DNA from: an uncultured Lewinella sp.
Lineage (GTDB): Bacteria; Bacteroidota; Bacteroidia; Chitinophagales; Saprospiraceae
Assembly (NCBI GenBank): GCA_913057785.1
Contig: CAJXPD010000005.1
Span: forward strand, 1 to 64,000
Direction of reading: 5' to 3'
Length of the DNA: 64,000 nt
Notes under the pieces: model-generated
Databases searched by the model: none
What the model saw: only the letters and a program-made list of their open reading frames with translations
What the model was told of the DNA's origin: nothing
Made by a program: the position numbers and the translations under genes
Shown: positions 10,896 through 21,224 of the stretch, piece by piece
Layout of the letters: each line of letters starts with the position of its first letter
Numbering within the stretch: the stretch's first letter is position 1

Positions 10896-10975
10896 ATGTA
10901 GGAGATTGAGTGTAAGGTTCAAAAACGACTATTGGTCAAAGGGTTAACAATGCAGGCGGCAGACTGTTTTGCGGA

Positions 10976-11929
10976 ATGATTGAAGAAGATCCTTACCTTA
11001 GTCAAATGATGAAATACTTTAAACCCTTAGTTCCCTTTGTTCTGGGCTTCCTAATACTCTTATTCACTCACTCCTTTCTGGAGCTCTCTTTGATCAATGT
11101 TGTCGCACAGCTAATCCTGTTCGGCTTAGTAGTATGTTGGCCCATTTGGAAATTGGGTGTACTGTCCTTTGTGGATATTGGATGGCCCTGGGGGTTGGTT
11201 GTGATTGGTCTACTGACGTTGATCTTTGGAGAGGGACAGATGGTCCGGGTATGGTTAGTTGGAGGAGCTTATATTTTTATGGGCATGCGGATGGGCCTCG
11301 GGGCAATACAACTTTGGCGGAAGGGATATTTGCAAAAGGAACTTCCTCGTTATAGATACCAGCGTTTGCGATGGGAGCGGGCAGGGAAAAACAATACACA
11401 ATTGGCGATGCAATCAGATGCGATCATGCAAGGTCTTGCTAACGCCTCCTATTTGGCTTTCCCCGCCTTCATCATCGGTGCGAACCCGGATCCAAGTATC
11501 TCGGCCTTTGAAATCCTTGGCTTGGGGTTGTGGATTGCATCTTTCCTTTTTGAAAGTACTGCAGACTTTCAGAAGCTGCGGTTTTTACGGCAAATGAAAG
11601 CAGAGGGCCAGCAAAACAAAGTATGTGATGTCGGCCTGTGGAAGTATACAAGACATCCCAACTACTTCGCCGAATGGATGGTATGGAATGCCCTGATTAT
11701 CGCTGCTATCCCATCGTGGTTTGCCTTGCAAAATCAAGAACATTGGCTAGTTTGGCTATTGCTTGCCTTGGGGCTGTTGTTCATTTCTAGAATTATGTAC
11801 ACCACCTTGGTCTATTTCACCGGGGCAAAGCCTTCAGAGTACTATTCACTGCAAAAGAGACCCGATTATCGAGCTTATACGGAAAGAGTGAACATGTTCT
11901 TCCCAGGCCCACCGAAAAAGCTCAATTAA
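10976..11929 (+). CDS. DUF1295 / steroid 5-alpha-reductase-like membrane protein
   Basis: GLWKYTRHPNYFAEWMVWNALII and C-terminal RPDYRAYTERVNMFFPGPPKK typical of the family; multiple TMs. Confidence 0.85.
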   Translation: MIEEDPYLSQMMKYFKPLVPFVLGFLILLFTHSFLELSLINVVAQLILFGLVVCWPIWKLGVLSFVDIGWPWGLVVIGLLTLIFGEGQMVRVWLVGGAYIFMGMRMGLGAIQLWRKGYLQKELPRYRYQRLRWERAGKNNTQLAMQSDAIMQGLANASYLAFPAFIIGANPDPSISAFEILGLGLWIASFLFESTADFQKLRFLRQMKAEGQQNKVCDVGLWKYTRHPNYFAEWMVWNALIIAAIPSWFALQNQEHWLVWLLLALGLLFISRIMYTTLVYFTGAKPSEYYSLQKRPDYRAYTERVNMFFPGPPKKLN

Positions 11930-11934
11930 TCCAC

Positions 11935-12975
11935 CTACAGCAGCTGCCTTGCCAACTTCTTTTCATTCTCCAATAAGGAAAAGAAATCTTTCAGGTATTT
12001 GCGCATAGAATTCTTGTGTTCCTGCTGCAGGGGCGTAAAAGCGTCGAAAGAGGCGAGGATCAGCTCCTCGGCTAGTTGGAAGATCTCCGCAGTTTCAGTT
12101 AAGGTTTCAAGATCTTTAAACTGACCGATTAAAATGCGCTCGTAAATACCTTGTTGATCGATGTGCTTTACCCCTTTTAGGTAAGAAGGGCTCACAAAAA
12201 CGGAATAATCAAAGTCATAGGGGATAAGAATCAGCGGTGCATCCTCTGCTAATTGTACTAAAGTGATATTTCTGTTGGCTCCCAGGTCCCAGTCTTCGTT
12301 GCCAATCATATAGTTGAACAACATGGTCTGTTGATAGGAATTAGACTCTAGCTCCGTGGGTAGCGTTCCGTATTGATCCACTACGGCACCGCCTAGTCTA
12401 TGTGCGAGTTCATCCTTCCCTTCCATAAAGAAGGCCCATTGCTCTTTCTGGAATTCTTCTGCCCCGGTATTTACATAGGTTATCCGAACTAAATGTACCT
12501 GGAAGCTTGCCGAAGTAATTTGGTTGTAAAATTGATAAGCCCAGTATTCCTTCAGCAATTGCTGTTCACTTTGTGGATCATCAAAGCAGGGAGCTACCAA
12601 CTTCAATTTGTCATATTCTCCATCCAAGCCCAAGGCTTCTAGTTCTTTCTTGGAAAAATTAAAGCGTAAAGGAGGGATGTCGCAATTATACCTTCGGAAT
12701 ACCCCACGAGGTTTTATTTTGACCTGGAATGCTGTGACTACATCTGCAGGCGACTTCATAATTAGTTGGGCTTTGTGTTCTTCCTCCGATTTTAACTGCT
12801 GAAATAGCTCGTCAAAATTCAATTCGAGGGTCATCTCCGAATAATCTTCCTTCGACAGGTGCTGGAAAATGGTATTAGCTGCTTTCGTTGAAGTAGCATT
12901 TAGACCAGACGAGCATGCAATAAGGATAACAAGGATAAGACTTAAAACACGATTTGTTCTCATGACATTGGACAA
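11935..12975 (-). CDS. secreted uncharacterised protein with CotH-kinase-like motifs
   Basis: Signal peptide; IGNEDWDLGANRNITLV and LILIPYDFDYSVFV resemble motifs of CotH/atypical-kinase-like proteins (weak by-eye similarity). Confidence 0.5.
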   Translation of the reverse strand: MSNVMRTNRVLSLILVILIACSSGLNATSTKAANTIFQHLSKEDYSEMTLELNFDELFQQLKSEEEHKAQLIMKSPADVVTAFQVKIKPRGVFRRYNCDIPPLRFNFSKKELEALGLDGEYDKLKLVAPCFDDPQSEQQLLKEYWAYQFYNQITSASFQVHLVRITYVNTGAEEFQKEQWAFFMEGKDELAHRLGGAVVDQYGTLPTELESNSYQQTMLFNYMIGNEDWDLGANRNITLVQLAEDAPLILIPYDFDYSVFVSPSYLKGVKHIDQQGIYERILIGQFKDLETLTETAEIFQLAEELILASFDAFTPLQQEHKNSMRKYLKDFFSLLENEKKLARQLL

Positions 12976-13175
12976 TTAGCTCTTGGGGAAACGTGGTACC
13001 GTTTCCAAGAAAAAATGGATCAATTCTTTGCTATTTGTCCTTTAGACAGCGGCTTGGGTGGATTTTTTCCAGGCTACAACAAAAAATGTAAGATGGGTAG
13101 ATGGAGAGACTGTTATTTCATCAAGAAATCTTGCTTCCTCCACGCTTGAAAAGTACCAAAGCTATGCAGGTTACT

Positions 13176-13634
13176 TCAGTCTTCGGTTAACGCAGGCCGC
13201 CAGAGTGGGCCTACGCCAAGCAACAATATCAGTAGGTTGAAAAATACATTGGATGCATTTCCGGAGGCGATTGAGCCCGCACTATCCAGAAAGAACCAGC
13301 AGAGTACACCCGTTAAAACAGCTTTTCGGACGGCCTCGGGCGCATGATCATAGACCCACACCGACAGGCACCAGATCATTACCCCCCAACCTAATAAGAA
13401 TCCACCTGTCAAGGCAGATAGAAACCGGACATCTGGCGAGGCATAGGTGGTAGCACCATCAAGGGGCCAACTGAGGAGATCCAAGGTGAGACGGGCAGGC
13501 TCCAGAGTAGAGGCCATCGTGCCCAGAAAGAAGATAGGACCAAAGGAAGCCACCACGAAGGCTGTGATCTTAAGCCAGAATTTGTGGTAGGACTGAGTTC
13601 TATATTTACTCACAGTGGAAGTGCTGCTTGCCAT
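13176..13634 (-). CDS. small integral membrane protein, uncharacterised
   Basis: 152-aa ORF with about four hydrophobic segments. Confidence 0.6.
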   Translation of the reverse strand: MASSTSTVSKYRTQSYHKFWLKITAFVVASFGPIFFLGTMASTLEPARLTLDLLSWPLDGATTYASPDVRFLSALTGGFLLGWGVMIWCLSVWVYDHAPEAVRKAVLTGVLCWFFLDSAGSIASGNASNVFFNLLILLLGVGPLWRPALTED

Positions 13635-13697
13635 GCTTTTAGATTTTTTATTTGTGCTAATTACAAGACAAGATTACAGCAATTCCTACGGAACCTT

Positions 13698-13713
13698 TAG
13701 ACGCCGGCGTCTA
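13698..13713. repeat. 16-bp perfect palindrome TAGACGCCGGCGTCTA
   Basis: Read directly; self-complementary; adjacent to the hairpin array. Confidence 0.7.
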
Positions 13714-13741
13714 GGGTAACCGGGTAGCCCCCAGCCGTTCT

Positions 13742-13851
13742 TTGTTAGTGTCCCACTAACAAAAAAGCCATGTCTTTGTCGCTCATTGTTAGTGTCCCAC
13801 TAACAAAAAAAGCCATGTCTTCGTCTTCCATTGTTAGTGTCCCACTAACAA
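13742..13851. repeat. three tandem copies of the palindrome TTGTTAGTG-TCC-CACTAACAA at 44-45 bp period
   Basis: Identical 21-bp palindromes at 13742-13762, 13786-13806 and 13831-13851, each followed by an A-run and GCC; spacers related (CATGTCTTTGTCGCTCA / CATGTCTTCGTCTTCCA). Confidence 0.9.
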
Positions 13852-13873
13852 AAAAGCCCCCTCCGGCTCCACA

Positions 13874-14416
13874 TCACCACCCCAACACCTCCAATGCCCC
13901 ATTATTCACTCCCACTAGGATTATGTTTTCGCCCACCCCCTGTATCATTTCCAGGTCCCGGACTTCTCCCGGTAGGTAGACGCCACTTTCTTCTATGCTC
14001 AGCGGCTTGAAATGACCGGCTCCATCTCCCAGCAGCAACAGGCCATGCCCGGCATCTGCCCTTGGTGTCCGGAACTCCGTACCGAAATCATTACCGGCGA
14101 GTAACACATCCAGATGGCCATCACCATCGAAATCTTCCACTAAAAAAGCATTGATGGGAGCTGATTGGGCAGCAATCGGTAGGTGATGGGCGATAAATTG
14201 GCCCTGACCTTGGTTTTCTAGGTATAAGCTAGCGAAGTTTTGAGCGGTAAAGTGTAGTGCGTTAGATAAGGTTTCCGCATCCCAGATTTCTTTGACAGTG
14301 CTGCGCGCATAATCGGTGAAAAGTGGAAATTGCCGCTTTAAGCTTACCAACTGGTCCTGCATGACATGTCGGCCGTACAATGGATATTGTTTACCGGCAA
14401 ACAGCCGATCTACCAA
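13874..14416 (-). pseudogene. C-terminal remnant of an FG-GAP/VCBS-repeat (CRTAC1/ASPIC-UnbV-like) protein
   Basis: LVEDFDGDGHLDVLLAGNDFGTEFRTPRADAGHGLLLLGDGAGHF is typical of the C-terminal blades of about 1100-aa proteins. Only 180 aa, with no signal peptide and no upstream part. Confidence 0.7.
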
Positions 14417-14491
14417 GAAAATTGAAGATGCCAGTAAAGGACAGGATTCTTAGGCTTTGGGAGTCGGAAAGCCAAGTCAGCATCTATGGGA

Positions 14492-14899
14492 CTAGGACTG
14501 ACTGAAGAAAGCCCGTACTTGTGCTACTTTTTGGTTTTCTGTCATTTGATCTGCTGCCTCTACTGCCCGTAGGTTAATGGCAAGATGATTATTGCCTTCT
14601 ATGGCCTTTTTGAGCCCAAGTTTGGCCTCTGCTGGACCAAAGATGTACAATGCATCGTCTTTTTGAAGTTTTTCCATAATGGCTTGGAAAAACCGTTGCA
14701 GTTGCTGCTTTTTTCGTTCCAGGTAGGTCTTCTCCTTTACGCTGTCCTGCGGGCCCCATGGTGTCTTGGAAGTGGCTCCTCCACTCGGGTGATAATCCTC
14801 GACTGTGGAAGGAATTTCTTCTACCATTACTTCTTCTCCTTGTAAGCGTATCAAATAGGCTGTTTTATAATCTAGCCAGATGCCAATTTCTCGATTCAT
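14492..14899 (-). CDS. small cytosolic protein, eRF1-domain/host-attachment-like, uncharacterised
   Basis: 135 aa; IGIWLDYKTAYLIRL ... ALYIFGPAEAKLGLKKAI pattern. Confidence 0.55.
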   Translation of the reverse strand: MNREIGIWLDYKTAYLIRLQGEEVMVEEIPSTVEDYHPSGGATSKTPWGPQDSVKEKTYLERKKQQLQRFFQAIMEKLQKDDALYIFGPAEAKLGLKKAIEGNNHLAINLRAVEAADQMTENQKVAQVRAFFSQS

Positions 14900-15029
14900 A
14901 ACTTAAATTTTGATCCTTTTTAAGAATACTACTAATAATTGGCGGATCATCTGATTTAAGTCAATTCGCTCCTTGACCAATATCATCTCCATTGACTGCC
15001 ATTAGGCTTAACTTTAATAGAAATGTCCT

Positions 15030-17003
15030 TTGGGATACCTGAAGTCATCTGCCTATTCACGAAAAGTCATTATTGTGGAAAATAAACCAATCGCTCCGCC
15101 TCCCAATGGAAATCAGAAACGATTGTTTTTCTGGTTTTACCTGGTCATTCTCTTCTTTCTGGTTACACAAGGCTCTTTAACGGGTACGTATCGGACCACT
15201 GAAACCAACTGGAATGATTTAGAAAATAAGATGTTGGCGGAGGAGGATATTGCGCAAATGATCGTAGTCAATAAGGAGCGGGTGGAGATTACCCTAAAGT
15301 CGGAGCCGTTAGCTGCCGGCAAGTATCCGGATTTTAGAAGTAACAGTAGAGGACCTCATTATTTCCTGACCATTGGTTCAGTAGAGGCTTTCGAGAGTCG
15401 CTTGCTAAGTATTCAGGATAAGCACGATCTTGCTCAATTACCGGAAGTGAGGTATGTCACTCGAACCAACTGGTTGCGCTCCATATTTTCATGGTTATTG
15501 CCCTTCATTATCATTATAGCCATCTGGTACTATATTTTTGCTCGAATTGGGCGCAGAGGAGGTATGGGAAGTGTAAATCCATTTGATTTTGGTAAGAGTA
15601 GGGCCACCCTCTTCGATGATGCCAACCAAAGTAAGCATTCCTTTGAGGATGTTGCTGGCTTGGAGGAAGCCAAAGCAGAAATCCAGGAGATTGTCGAGTT
15701 TTTGAAGAACCCAGATCGATATACTTACCTAGGGGCTAAGATCCCCAAAGGCGTAATTTTGGTAGGCCCTCCTGGTACAGGAAAGACCTTATTGGCGAAG
15801 GCTGTGGCTGGAGAGGCACAAGTTCCCTTTTTCCATCTGTCTGGATCGGAATTTGTGGAAATGTTCGTTGGCGTAGGGGCTTCCCGAGTCAGAGATTTGT
15901 TCCGTAAAGCAAAAGATAAATCGCCAAGCATCATTTTTATTGATGAATTGGATGCTATCGGACGGGCCAGAGGGAATTCTCTTTCTATGCGAGCCAATGA
16001 TGAAAGAGAAAGCACTTTGAATCAACTGCTGACAGAGATGGATGGCTTTGGTACCAATACGGGCGTCATTGTGATGGCCGCCACTAACCGTGCAGACATT
16101 CTGGATAAAGCCCTACTACGCCCAGGTCGTTTTGATCGACACATCTACCTAGAATTACCTAACCTGGAAGAAAGAAAAGCCATCTTTGAGGTCCATCTCA
16201 AACCTTTGCGTCTCGCTAAGGATATTGATGTTGAGCTTTTGGCGGGTCAAACCCCGGGCTTTTCGGGGGCTGACATTGCCAATATTTGCAATGAGGCAGC
16301 CTTAATTGCTGCACGGCAGCGCAAGGAAGCCATCGACATGCAAGACTTCTCTTCGGCAACTGATCGCATCATTGCTGGTCTCGAAAAGAAGAGTAAGATC
16401 ATATCGAAAGAAGAAAAGCGAATCATAGCTTTTCACGAAGCAGGGCATGCGACCGTAAGCTGGTTCCTGGAACATGGAGATGAATTGATGAAAGTGAGTA
16501 TTGTTCCTAGAGGTAAATCACTCGGCTCAGCTTGGTATCTCCCTGAGGAACACCAGCTCTTTACCAAAGGGCAGTTGACGGATAAGCTTTGCATGGCGTT
16601 AGGTGGTAGAGCCGCCGAAGACTTGATTTTCAATGAGATTTCCTCCGGGGCCCTCGACGATCTTGAAAAAGTAACCAAACAGGCCTATTCCATGGTGGCC
16701 TTCTATGGCCTGGATGAAAAGTTAGGACATATCAGTTTCTACGATAGTACTGGGCAGTCTGATCAATCCTTGCACCGGCCCTACAGCGAAGCCACGGCAC
16801 AGATAATCGACGAGGAAGTGAGAAACCTGGTCAATGAAGCCTATCAGAAGGCAATAGCTATATTAAAGGATCATCGTACTGAACTAGAATCCCTGGCAGG
16901 GCTGCTATTGGATCAGGAAGTGGCCAATAGAGATGATCTGGTGGAAATCTTTGGGGAGCGAGACAGAACCCAACCGCAACAAGCTCTATTGGCTAATGGT
17001 TAA
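15030..17003 (+). CDS. ftsH: ATP-dependent zinc metalloprotease FtsH
   Basis: Two N-terminal TM segments; Walker A GPPGTGKT; Walker [20 protein letters not shown] zinc motif. ORF starts with TTG, so the start is uncertain. Confidence 0.95.
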   Translation: MGYLKSSAYSRKVIIVENKPIAPPPNGNQKRLFFWFYLVILFFLVTQGSLTGTYRTTETNWNDLENKMLAEEDIAQMIVVNKERVEITLKSEPLAAGKYPDFRSNSRGPHYFLTIGSVEAFESRLLSIQDKHDLAQLPEVRYVTRTNWLRSIFSWLLPFIIIIAIWYYIFARIGRRGGMGSVNPFDFGKSRATLFDDANQSKHSFEDVAGLEEAKAEIQEIVEFLKNPDRYTYLGAKIPKGVILVGPPGTGKTLLAKAVAGEAQVPFFHLSGSEFVEMFVGVGASRVRDLFRKAKDKSPSIIFIDELDAIGRARGNSLSMRANDERESTLNQLLTEMDGFGTNTGVIVMAATNRADILDKALLRPGRFDRHIYLELPNLEERKAIFEVHLKPLRLAKDIDVELLAGQTPGFSGADIANICNEAALIAARQRKEAIDMQDFSSATDRIIAGLEKKSKIISKEEKRIIAFHEAGHATVSWFLEHGDELMKVSIVPRGKSLGSAWYLPEEHQLFTKGQLTDKLCMALGGRAAEDLIFNEISSGALDDLEKVTKQAYSMVAFYGLDEKLGHISFYDSTGQSDQSLHRPYSEATAQIIDEEVRNLVNEAYQKAIAILKDHRTELESLAGLLLDQEVANRDDLVEIFGERDRTQPQQALLANG

Positions 17004-17039
17004 GCTCCAAACAAACACCCTTTAGTGGCCTAGATTTTT

Positions 17040-17852
17040 CTATTCAGCCTGTAAAACTAGCAATGGAATTTCACTTTGGAAGGCTAGGCGTTTGCTTACT
17101 GAATTATGGAAAATCCGATCCCATAGTGGACGTTTAGGCTTGTAAAGCGCTAGCACTTGTATTCCTTTTTCCTCCGTATACAGATCTAAGCCCTTGACTA
17201 CGGACGGATTGTTTAATATGGTAAAATCTACATAATCGAAAGGGTAGTTATCTAATTGCACCTGATCTTCCATCTCACCGAGTTGTGGTTGGGTTTCGAC
17301 GTGCACAAAATGTACTTCGGCACCTAATAATCCCGCGATCTTCATCAATTGCTCAACAGCCACTCTATCAGAGGTATCTAAGTCCGTGGCGTAGGCAATC
17401 TTATCGATGCTCTGGTAGCTAGCTTCTGCGGGTATGGCCAATACAGGGCATTTTGCTTGATTGAGCGTGCGCGTAGTTACGCTGCCCATGATCTTCTCAA
17501 GGGTAGCGTGTTCTCCCTGCATCCCCATAAAGATGGCATCGTATTGCCCCATTTCTGCCTGGTTGACAATTTCTCTGGCAATAGTCGAGCTTTGGATGGC
17601 TATGGTTTTCCCGATATGATCTGATGTGAAGGCTTGCAAGAAGGATCGAATGTCTTCCTCGGCCTGCTTGGCCAGTTGTTCCATCCTTTGCAGTACCATC
17701 TCTGGGGCCATGTCGCCCTCCAGCCACATCTGCACTTGATATAGATGGAGTACATCTACCGTCGCTGAGAATTCTTGAGCCAGTTTTAGGGTAAATTCCA
17801 GGGCATTGCCAGCTGAGGAACTAAAATCTGTGGGAAATAGTATTTTCTTCAT
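17040..17852 (-). CDS. universal stress protein (tandem USP domains)
   Basis: MKKILFPTDFSSSAGNALEFTLKLAQEF; MGMQGEHATLEKIMGSVTTRTLNQAKCPVLAIP. Confidence 0.9.
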   Translation of the reverse strand: MKKILFPTDFSSSAGNALEFTLKLAQEFSATVDVLHLYQVQMWLEGDMAPEMVLQRMEQLAKQAEEDIRSFLQAFTSDHIGKTIAIQSSTIAREIVNQAEMGQYDAIFMGMQGEHATLEKIMGSVTTRTLNQAKCPVLAIPAEASYQSIDKIAYATDLDTSDRVAVEQLMKIAGLLGAEVHFVHVETQPQLGEMEDQVQLDNYPFDYVDFTILNNPSVVKGLDLYTEEKGIQVLALYKPKRPLWDRIFHNSVSKRLAFQSEIPLLVLQAE

Positions 17853-17939
17853 CTATTAGGCTTTAGATTAAAAGGAAGCGAAGCCATAGGCCATGCTTTT
17901 CCGGACATACTAGGAAGTGTATGTAGTTGGCTTTATATC

Positions 17940-18281
17940 TTAGACCTTTAATTTGGTCTTCCAGTTTTGCATATTCTTGGTTACTACCACTGAATTCTCC
18001 ACCCCTATAGGACTTTCAACGTATCTGTCTGCTTCCCAATCATTCTCCCAGAATTGCCCATCAATCAGATATCTAAATTCATAGATCTGATCGGGTTTCA
18101 AGTCTATAGTAGTGGTGAAATAGTTTTTTGTCTTTTTCATTGGGAAACCATTGTTCTGATCCCAATTATTGAAGTCGCCAAGCAAAACAACCTCCTTGGC
18201 CTGACTTGCTGCTTCCAAAGGCAAACGAAAAGTGACCTGACAGACAGGTCTTGACTTGAGAAATCTTTTTTTGAGACTCAT
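17940..18281 (-). CDS. stand-alone CBM48 / AMPK-glycogen-binding-like domain protein
   Basis: VVLLGDFNNWDQNNGFPMKKTKNYFTTTIDLKPDQIYEFRYLIDGQFWENDWEADRYV. Confidence 0.88.
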   Translation of the reverse strand: MSLKKRFLKSRPVCQVTFRLPLEAASQAKEVVLLGDFNNWDQNNGFPMKKTKNYFTTTIDLKPDQIYEFRYLIDGQFWENDWEADRYVESPIGVENSVVVTKNMQNWKTKLKV

Positions 18282-18392
18282 GTTGGATGATTTTATGGTT
18301 TAGCGTAAACGGGTCTTGGCTTGATACCCGTCAACTTGGGCTTTTATTTTATCAAGTTGAATTCTACCTTTTCTGTAAGCTAGCCTCAACGC

Positions 18393-19457
18393 CTATTTAG
18401 ACGGATTAGGGCTGAAAGTAGCCACACTTGGTTCCTGCTTTTCAGCCTTCTTGGCTTTCTTTTCCTGTTTCTTAAAGTATCGACGGAATAGGAAATTATG
18501 CTTCATCGCTTCCATATTCTCATTGAAGCGATAGGTCCCTTCGTTGAGATTTGATAGTATTTGCCGTAGATCTTCGGCAGCGATGGAATCCTTTAATACG
18601 GTTCCCGCTAAGCCCTCCTCCAGGTCGATGCCTTCTGCTAGTTTTCGTAAAGAGGCACTGGTAGTAGCAATATCTTTACTGGCCTCTTCCATATGGGTAA
18701 GTATGGGTTGTGTACGTTGTAGAATTAGGGAATCTATCTCACCACTTAGTTGATCTACTTCCTTACCGAAAGTGGTGTCCCGCAATAGGAAGCTCAATGG
18801 ACTATCCTTTGATCTACTGGGATCCAAGTCATTGTGCAATTGCTGCGTAATGGCCTCCATATTATTAGTAGTTTCATTTAGTCTGTGTAGGGTTTGACTG
18901 AGGTAGTGCGACCAAGTAGGGTCCTCAAGTAATTTGGCCACAGGCCCTTGACCCGCTTGGATGGCAGTCGTGATTTCAAGAAGCTTTTCGGTGAGGAGGG
19001 CGATGTTTTCAGTTGTGCTTTCCAGCGAATTCATAACCTCATCGGTTTCCATATTAGTAGTAGAAGAAATGACCCCACCTTCGGTGATTGGCTCTCCGAC
19101 GCCTTGACCGGGATTAATGTTGATGATCATATTACCAACCAGACCATCCGATCCGATCTTGGCTACCGCATTACTTCTCATGAAGGAGCGAACTCGTCGC
19201 TCTAGAAGCATCTCTACTCTAATGGCGGTATCATTCACAATCTCGATTCGATCAACAATCCCGACATCTATACCTGAGTAGCGAACATTATTGCCGGGTT
19301 GAAGGCCCTTTGCATGGGAAAAAACCGTATTTACCCGGAAATTGGCCCCGAAAAGGTTTTGTTGATTACCTATATAGTAGACCGCTACGGTGAATAACAC
19401 AACAGCAAGGGTTACGAATACCCCTAGTTTGGTGACATCAGTCTGTTCTTTTCTCAT
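18393..19457 (-). CDS. MCE/MlaD family protein
   Basis: Single N-terminal TM; FRVNTVFSHAKGLQPGNNVRYSGIDVGIVDRIEI MCE core. Confidence 0.9.
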   Translation of the reverse strand: MRKEQTDVTKLGVFVTLAVVLFTVAVYYIGNQQNLFGANFRVNTVFSHAKGLQPGNNVRYSGIDVGIVDRIEIVNDTAIRVEMLLERRVRSFMRSNAVAKIGSDGLVGNMIININPGQGVGEPITEGGVISSTTNMETDEVMNSLESTTENIALLTEKLLEITTAIQAGQGPVAKLLEDPTWSHYLSQTLHRLNETTNNMEAITQQLHNDLDPSRSKDSPLSFLLRDTTFGKEVDQLSGEIDSLILQRTQPILTHMEEASKDIATTSASLRKLAEGIDLEEGLAGTVLKDSIAAEDLRQILSNLNEGTYRFNENMEAMKHNFLFRRYFKKQEKKAKKAEKQEPSVATFSPNPSK

Positions 19458-19458
19458 C

Positions 19459-20283
19459 TTACCTATTTTGTACTTCTTTGAAGAATGCCTTTACCTTCGG
19501 GTCTTTTGATGCTGATAATTCTGTATAGGTGCCCTCTGCATAATTAATGCCGTCCTGCAAAATGACCATCCGATTGGAGATGACTCGGGCGCAATCCATA
19601 TCATGAGTGATGATTAACGCGGCTGTTTGAAAAGTCCTTTGGATAGTTAGAATTAGTTGTATGATTTCGTTTGCTGTAATGGGATCTAGCCCACTCGTTG
19701 GCTCATCATAGAGGATCACCTTCGGCTGCAGAATGAGCGTTCTAGCTAAAGCAATTCGTCGTTTCATACCTCCAGATAGTTCTGCAGGCATGAGATCAAT
19801 GGCATGGGCTAATCCTACGTTTTCCAAGGCCTCTTGGATCAACTGGTCCTCGTCCTGCCCCCGCATCCGCTGACTGTGGCGTCGCAAAGGGAACTGTAGA
19901 TTTTCACGTACGGTCATCGAATCATACAATGCGCTACCTTGAAAGAGAAAGCCGACATCAGCTCTGATTTGATCCAGTTCTTCCTGATCCAATGAGGGAA
20001 TAGACTTTCCCAATACCACTACCTGTCCTTCATCCACGTCGACCAAACGAACCAGGCACTTAATGAGCACAGATTTTCCCGAGCCTGATTTTCCCACGAT
20101 CACCACATTTTCATTGGGATACAAATCCAGGTCAAAACCACGTAGCACCTGGTTGTCGCCAAACGCCTTTTTCACCCCCCTAATTCGAATTAGGGGATCC
20201 CCTTCTTGCGTCCGCTCAGGATGTTGTGATAGACTTTGACTTTCTGTTATGACCGTTTTAGTACTCATAAGCTTAGATTTCAA
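19459..20283 (-). CDS. ABC transporter ATP-binding protein (MlaF-like)
   Basis: Walker A GKSGSGKS; signature LSGGMKRRIALART; Walker B VILYDEPTSGLDP. Confidence 0.94.
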   Translation of the reverse strand: MKSKLMSTKTVITESQSLSQHPERTQEGDPLIRIRGVKKAFGDNQVLRGFDLDLYPNENVVIVGKSGSGKSVLIKCLVRLVDVDEGQVVVLGKSIPSLDQEELDQIRADVGFLFQGSALYDSMTVRENLQFPLRRHSQRMRGQDEDQLIQEALENVGLAHAIDLMPAELSGGMKRRIALARTLILQPKVILYDEPTSGLDPITANEIIQLILTIQRTFQTAALIITHDMDCARVISNRMVILQDGINYAEGTYTELSASKDPKVKAFFKEVQNR

Positions 20284-21046
20284 AAAAGATATCAGCTACT
20301 AATACCGCTAAGAAGTCAATGACAAAGAGCAGCAAACTAGCTACCACAACCGCTGAATTTGCGGCGCGCCCTACGCCCTCTGTTCCCTTCTTGGAGTGAA
20401 ATCCTTTGTAGCAGCCTACAACTCCAATAGCTAGACCGAAAAAGAAGGTCTTCAAGGTGGCAGGGATCAAGTCACCAAATTGGAGCGTTGCGAACACCCG
20501 ATTGAAGTATAATCTGACGCTAACTTCTCCTTTCGTAGTTTCTACCAAAAAAGAACCCCAAAGGCCAATAGCATCAGCTGCAATGACCAATAGTGGTAAC
20601 ATAAGTATACAGGCCCAAATTCGAGTCACTACTAGGTATTTGAACGGGTTGGTGCCCGAGACTTCCATGGCATCGATTTGCTCTGTGACTTTCATTGAAC
20701 CCAATTCGGCCCCAATGCTTGATCCAATCTTGCCCGCGCAAATCAAGGCTGTCACTACAGGACCGATTTCTCTCACGAAGGCAATACCTACCAATTGCGG
20801 CATGTAGGAAGCCGCACCGAACTCGATCATCGTGGGCCGAATCTGTAGTGTAAGAACTAGGCCCATGATAAAGCCCGTGGTAATCACCAGGAAAAGAGAG
20901 TTGTACCCGATGATGTAACACTGGCGTAGAAATTCCCGAAATTCAAAAGGTCTTCGGAAAGCTTCGCGCATAAACCGCCAAGCAAACAAGCTGATTTCGC
21001 CTGTCTGATTAAAGTAGTTTTTGAGTGCTGTGGGAATGGTAGCCAT
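20273..21046 (-). CDS. ABC transporter permease (MlaE-like)
   Basis: REIGPVVTALICAGKIGSSIGAELGSMKVTEQIDAMEVSGTNPFKYLVVTR is the MlaE signature region. Confidence 0.94.
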   Translation of the reverse strand: MATIPTALKNYFNQTGEISLFAWRFMREAFRRPFEFREFLRQCYIIGYNSLFLVITTGFIMGLVLTLQIRPTMIEFGAASYMPQLVGIAFVREIGPVVTALICAGKIGSSIGAELGSMKVTEQIDAMEVSGTNPFKYLVVTRIWACILMLPLLVIAADAIGLWGSFLVETTKGEVSVRLYFNRVFATLQFGDLIPATLKTFFFGLAIGVVGCYKGFHSKKGTEGVGRAANSAVVVASLLLFVIDFLAVLVADIFFEI

Positions 21047-21224
21047 ATGTTTTCCTTAGGATGATATACGGGATCGACGCTAGAAGTGTCGCTTACTTAA
21101 AAGTAGTGGCTATATCACTGATTTCTACTGACGGACATCAGTATCCTACTTGACGATAATCAACTCAATAGAAGAGCAGAACGGGCATTTTGTAGGTATC
21201 ACACAAGAACCACACAGATACTGC

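Noticed and set aside
13742-13851. Possible CRISPR array
   Set aside because: Only three repeats, the repeat is fully palindromic, spacers are ~23 bp and similar to each other, and there are no cas genes nearby.
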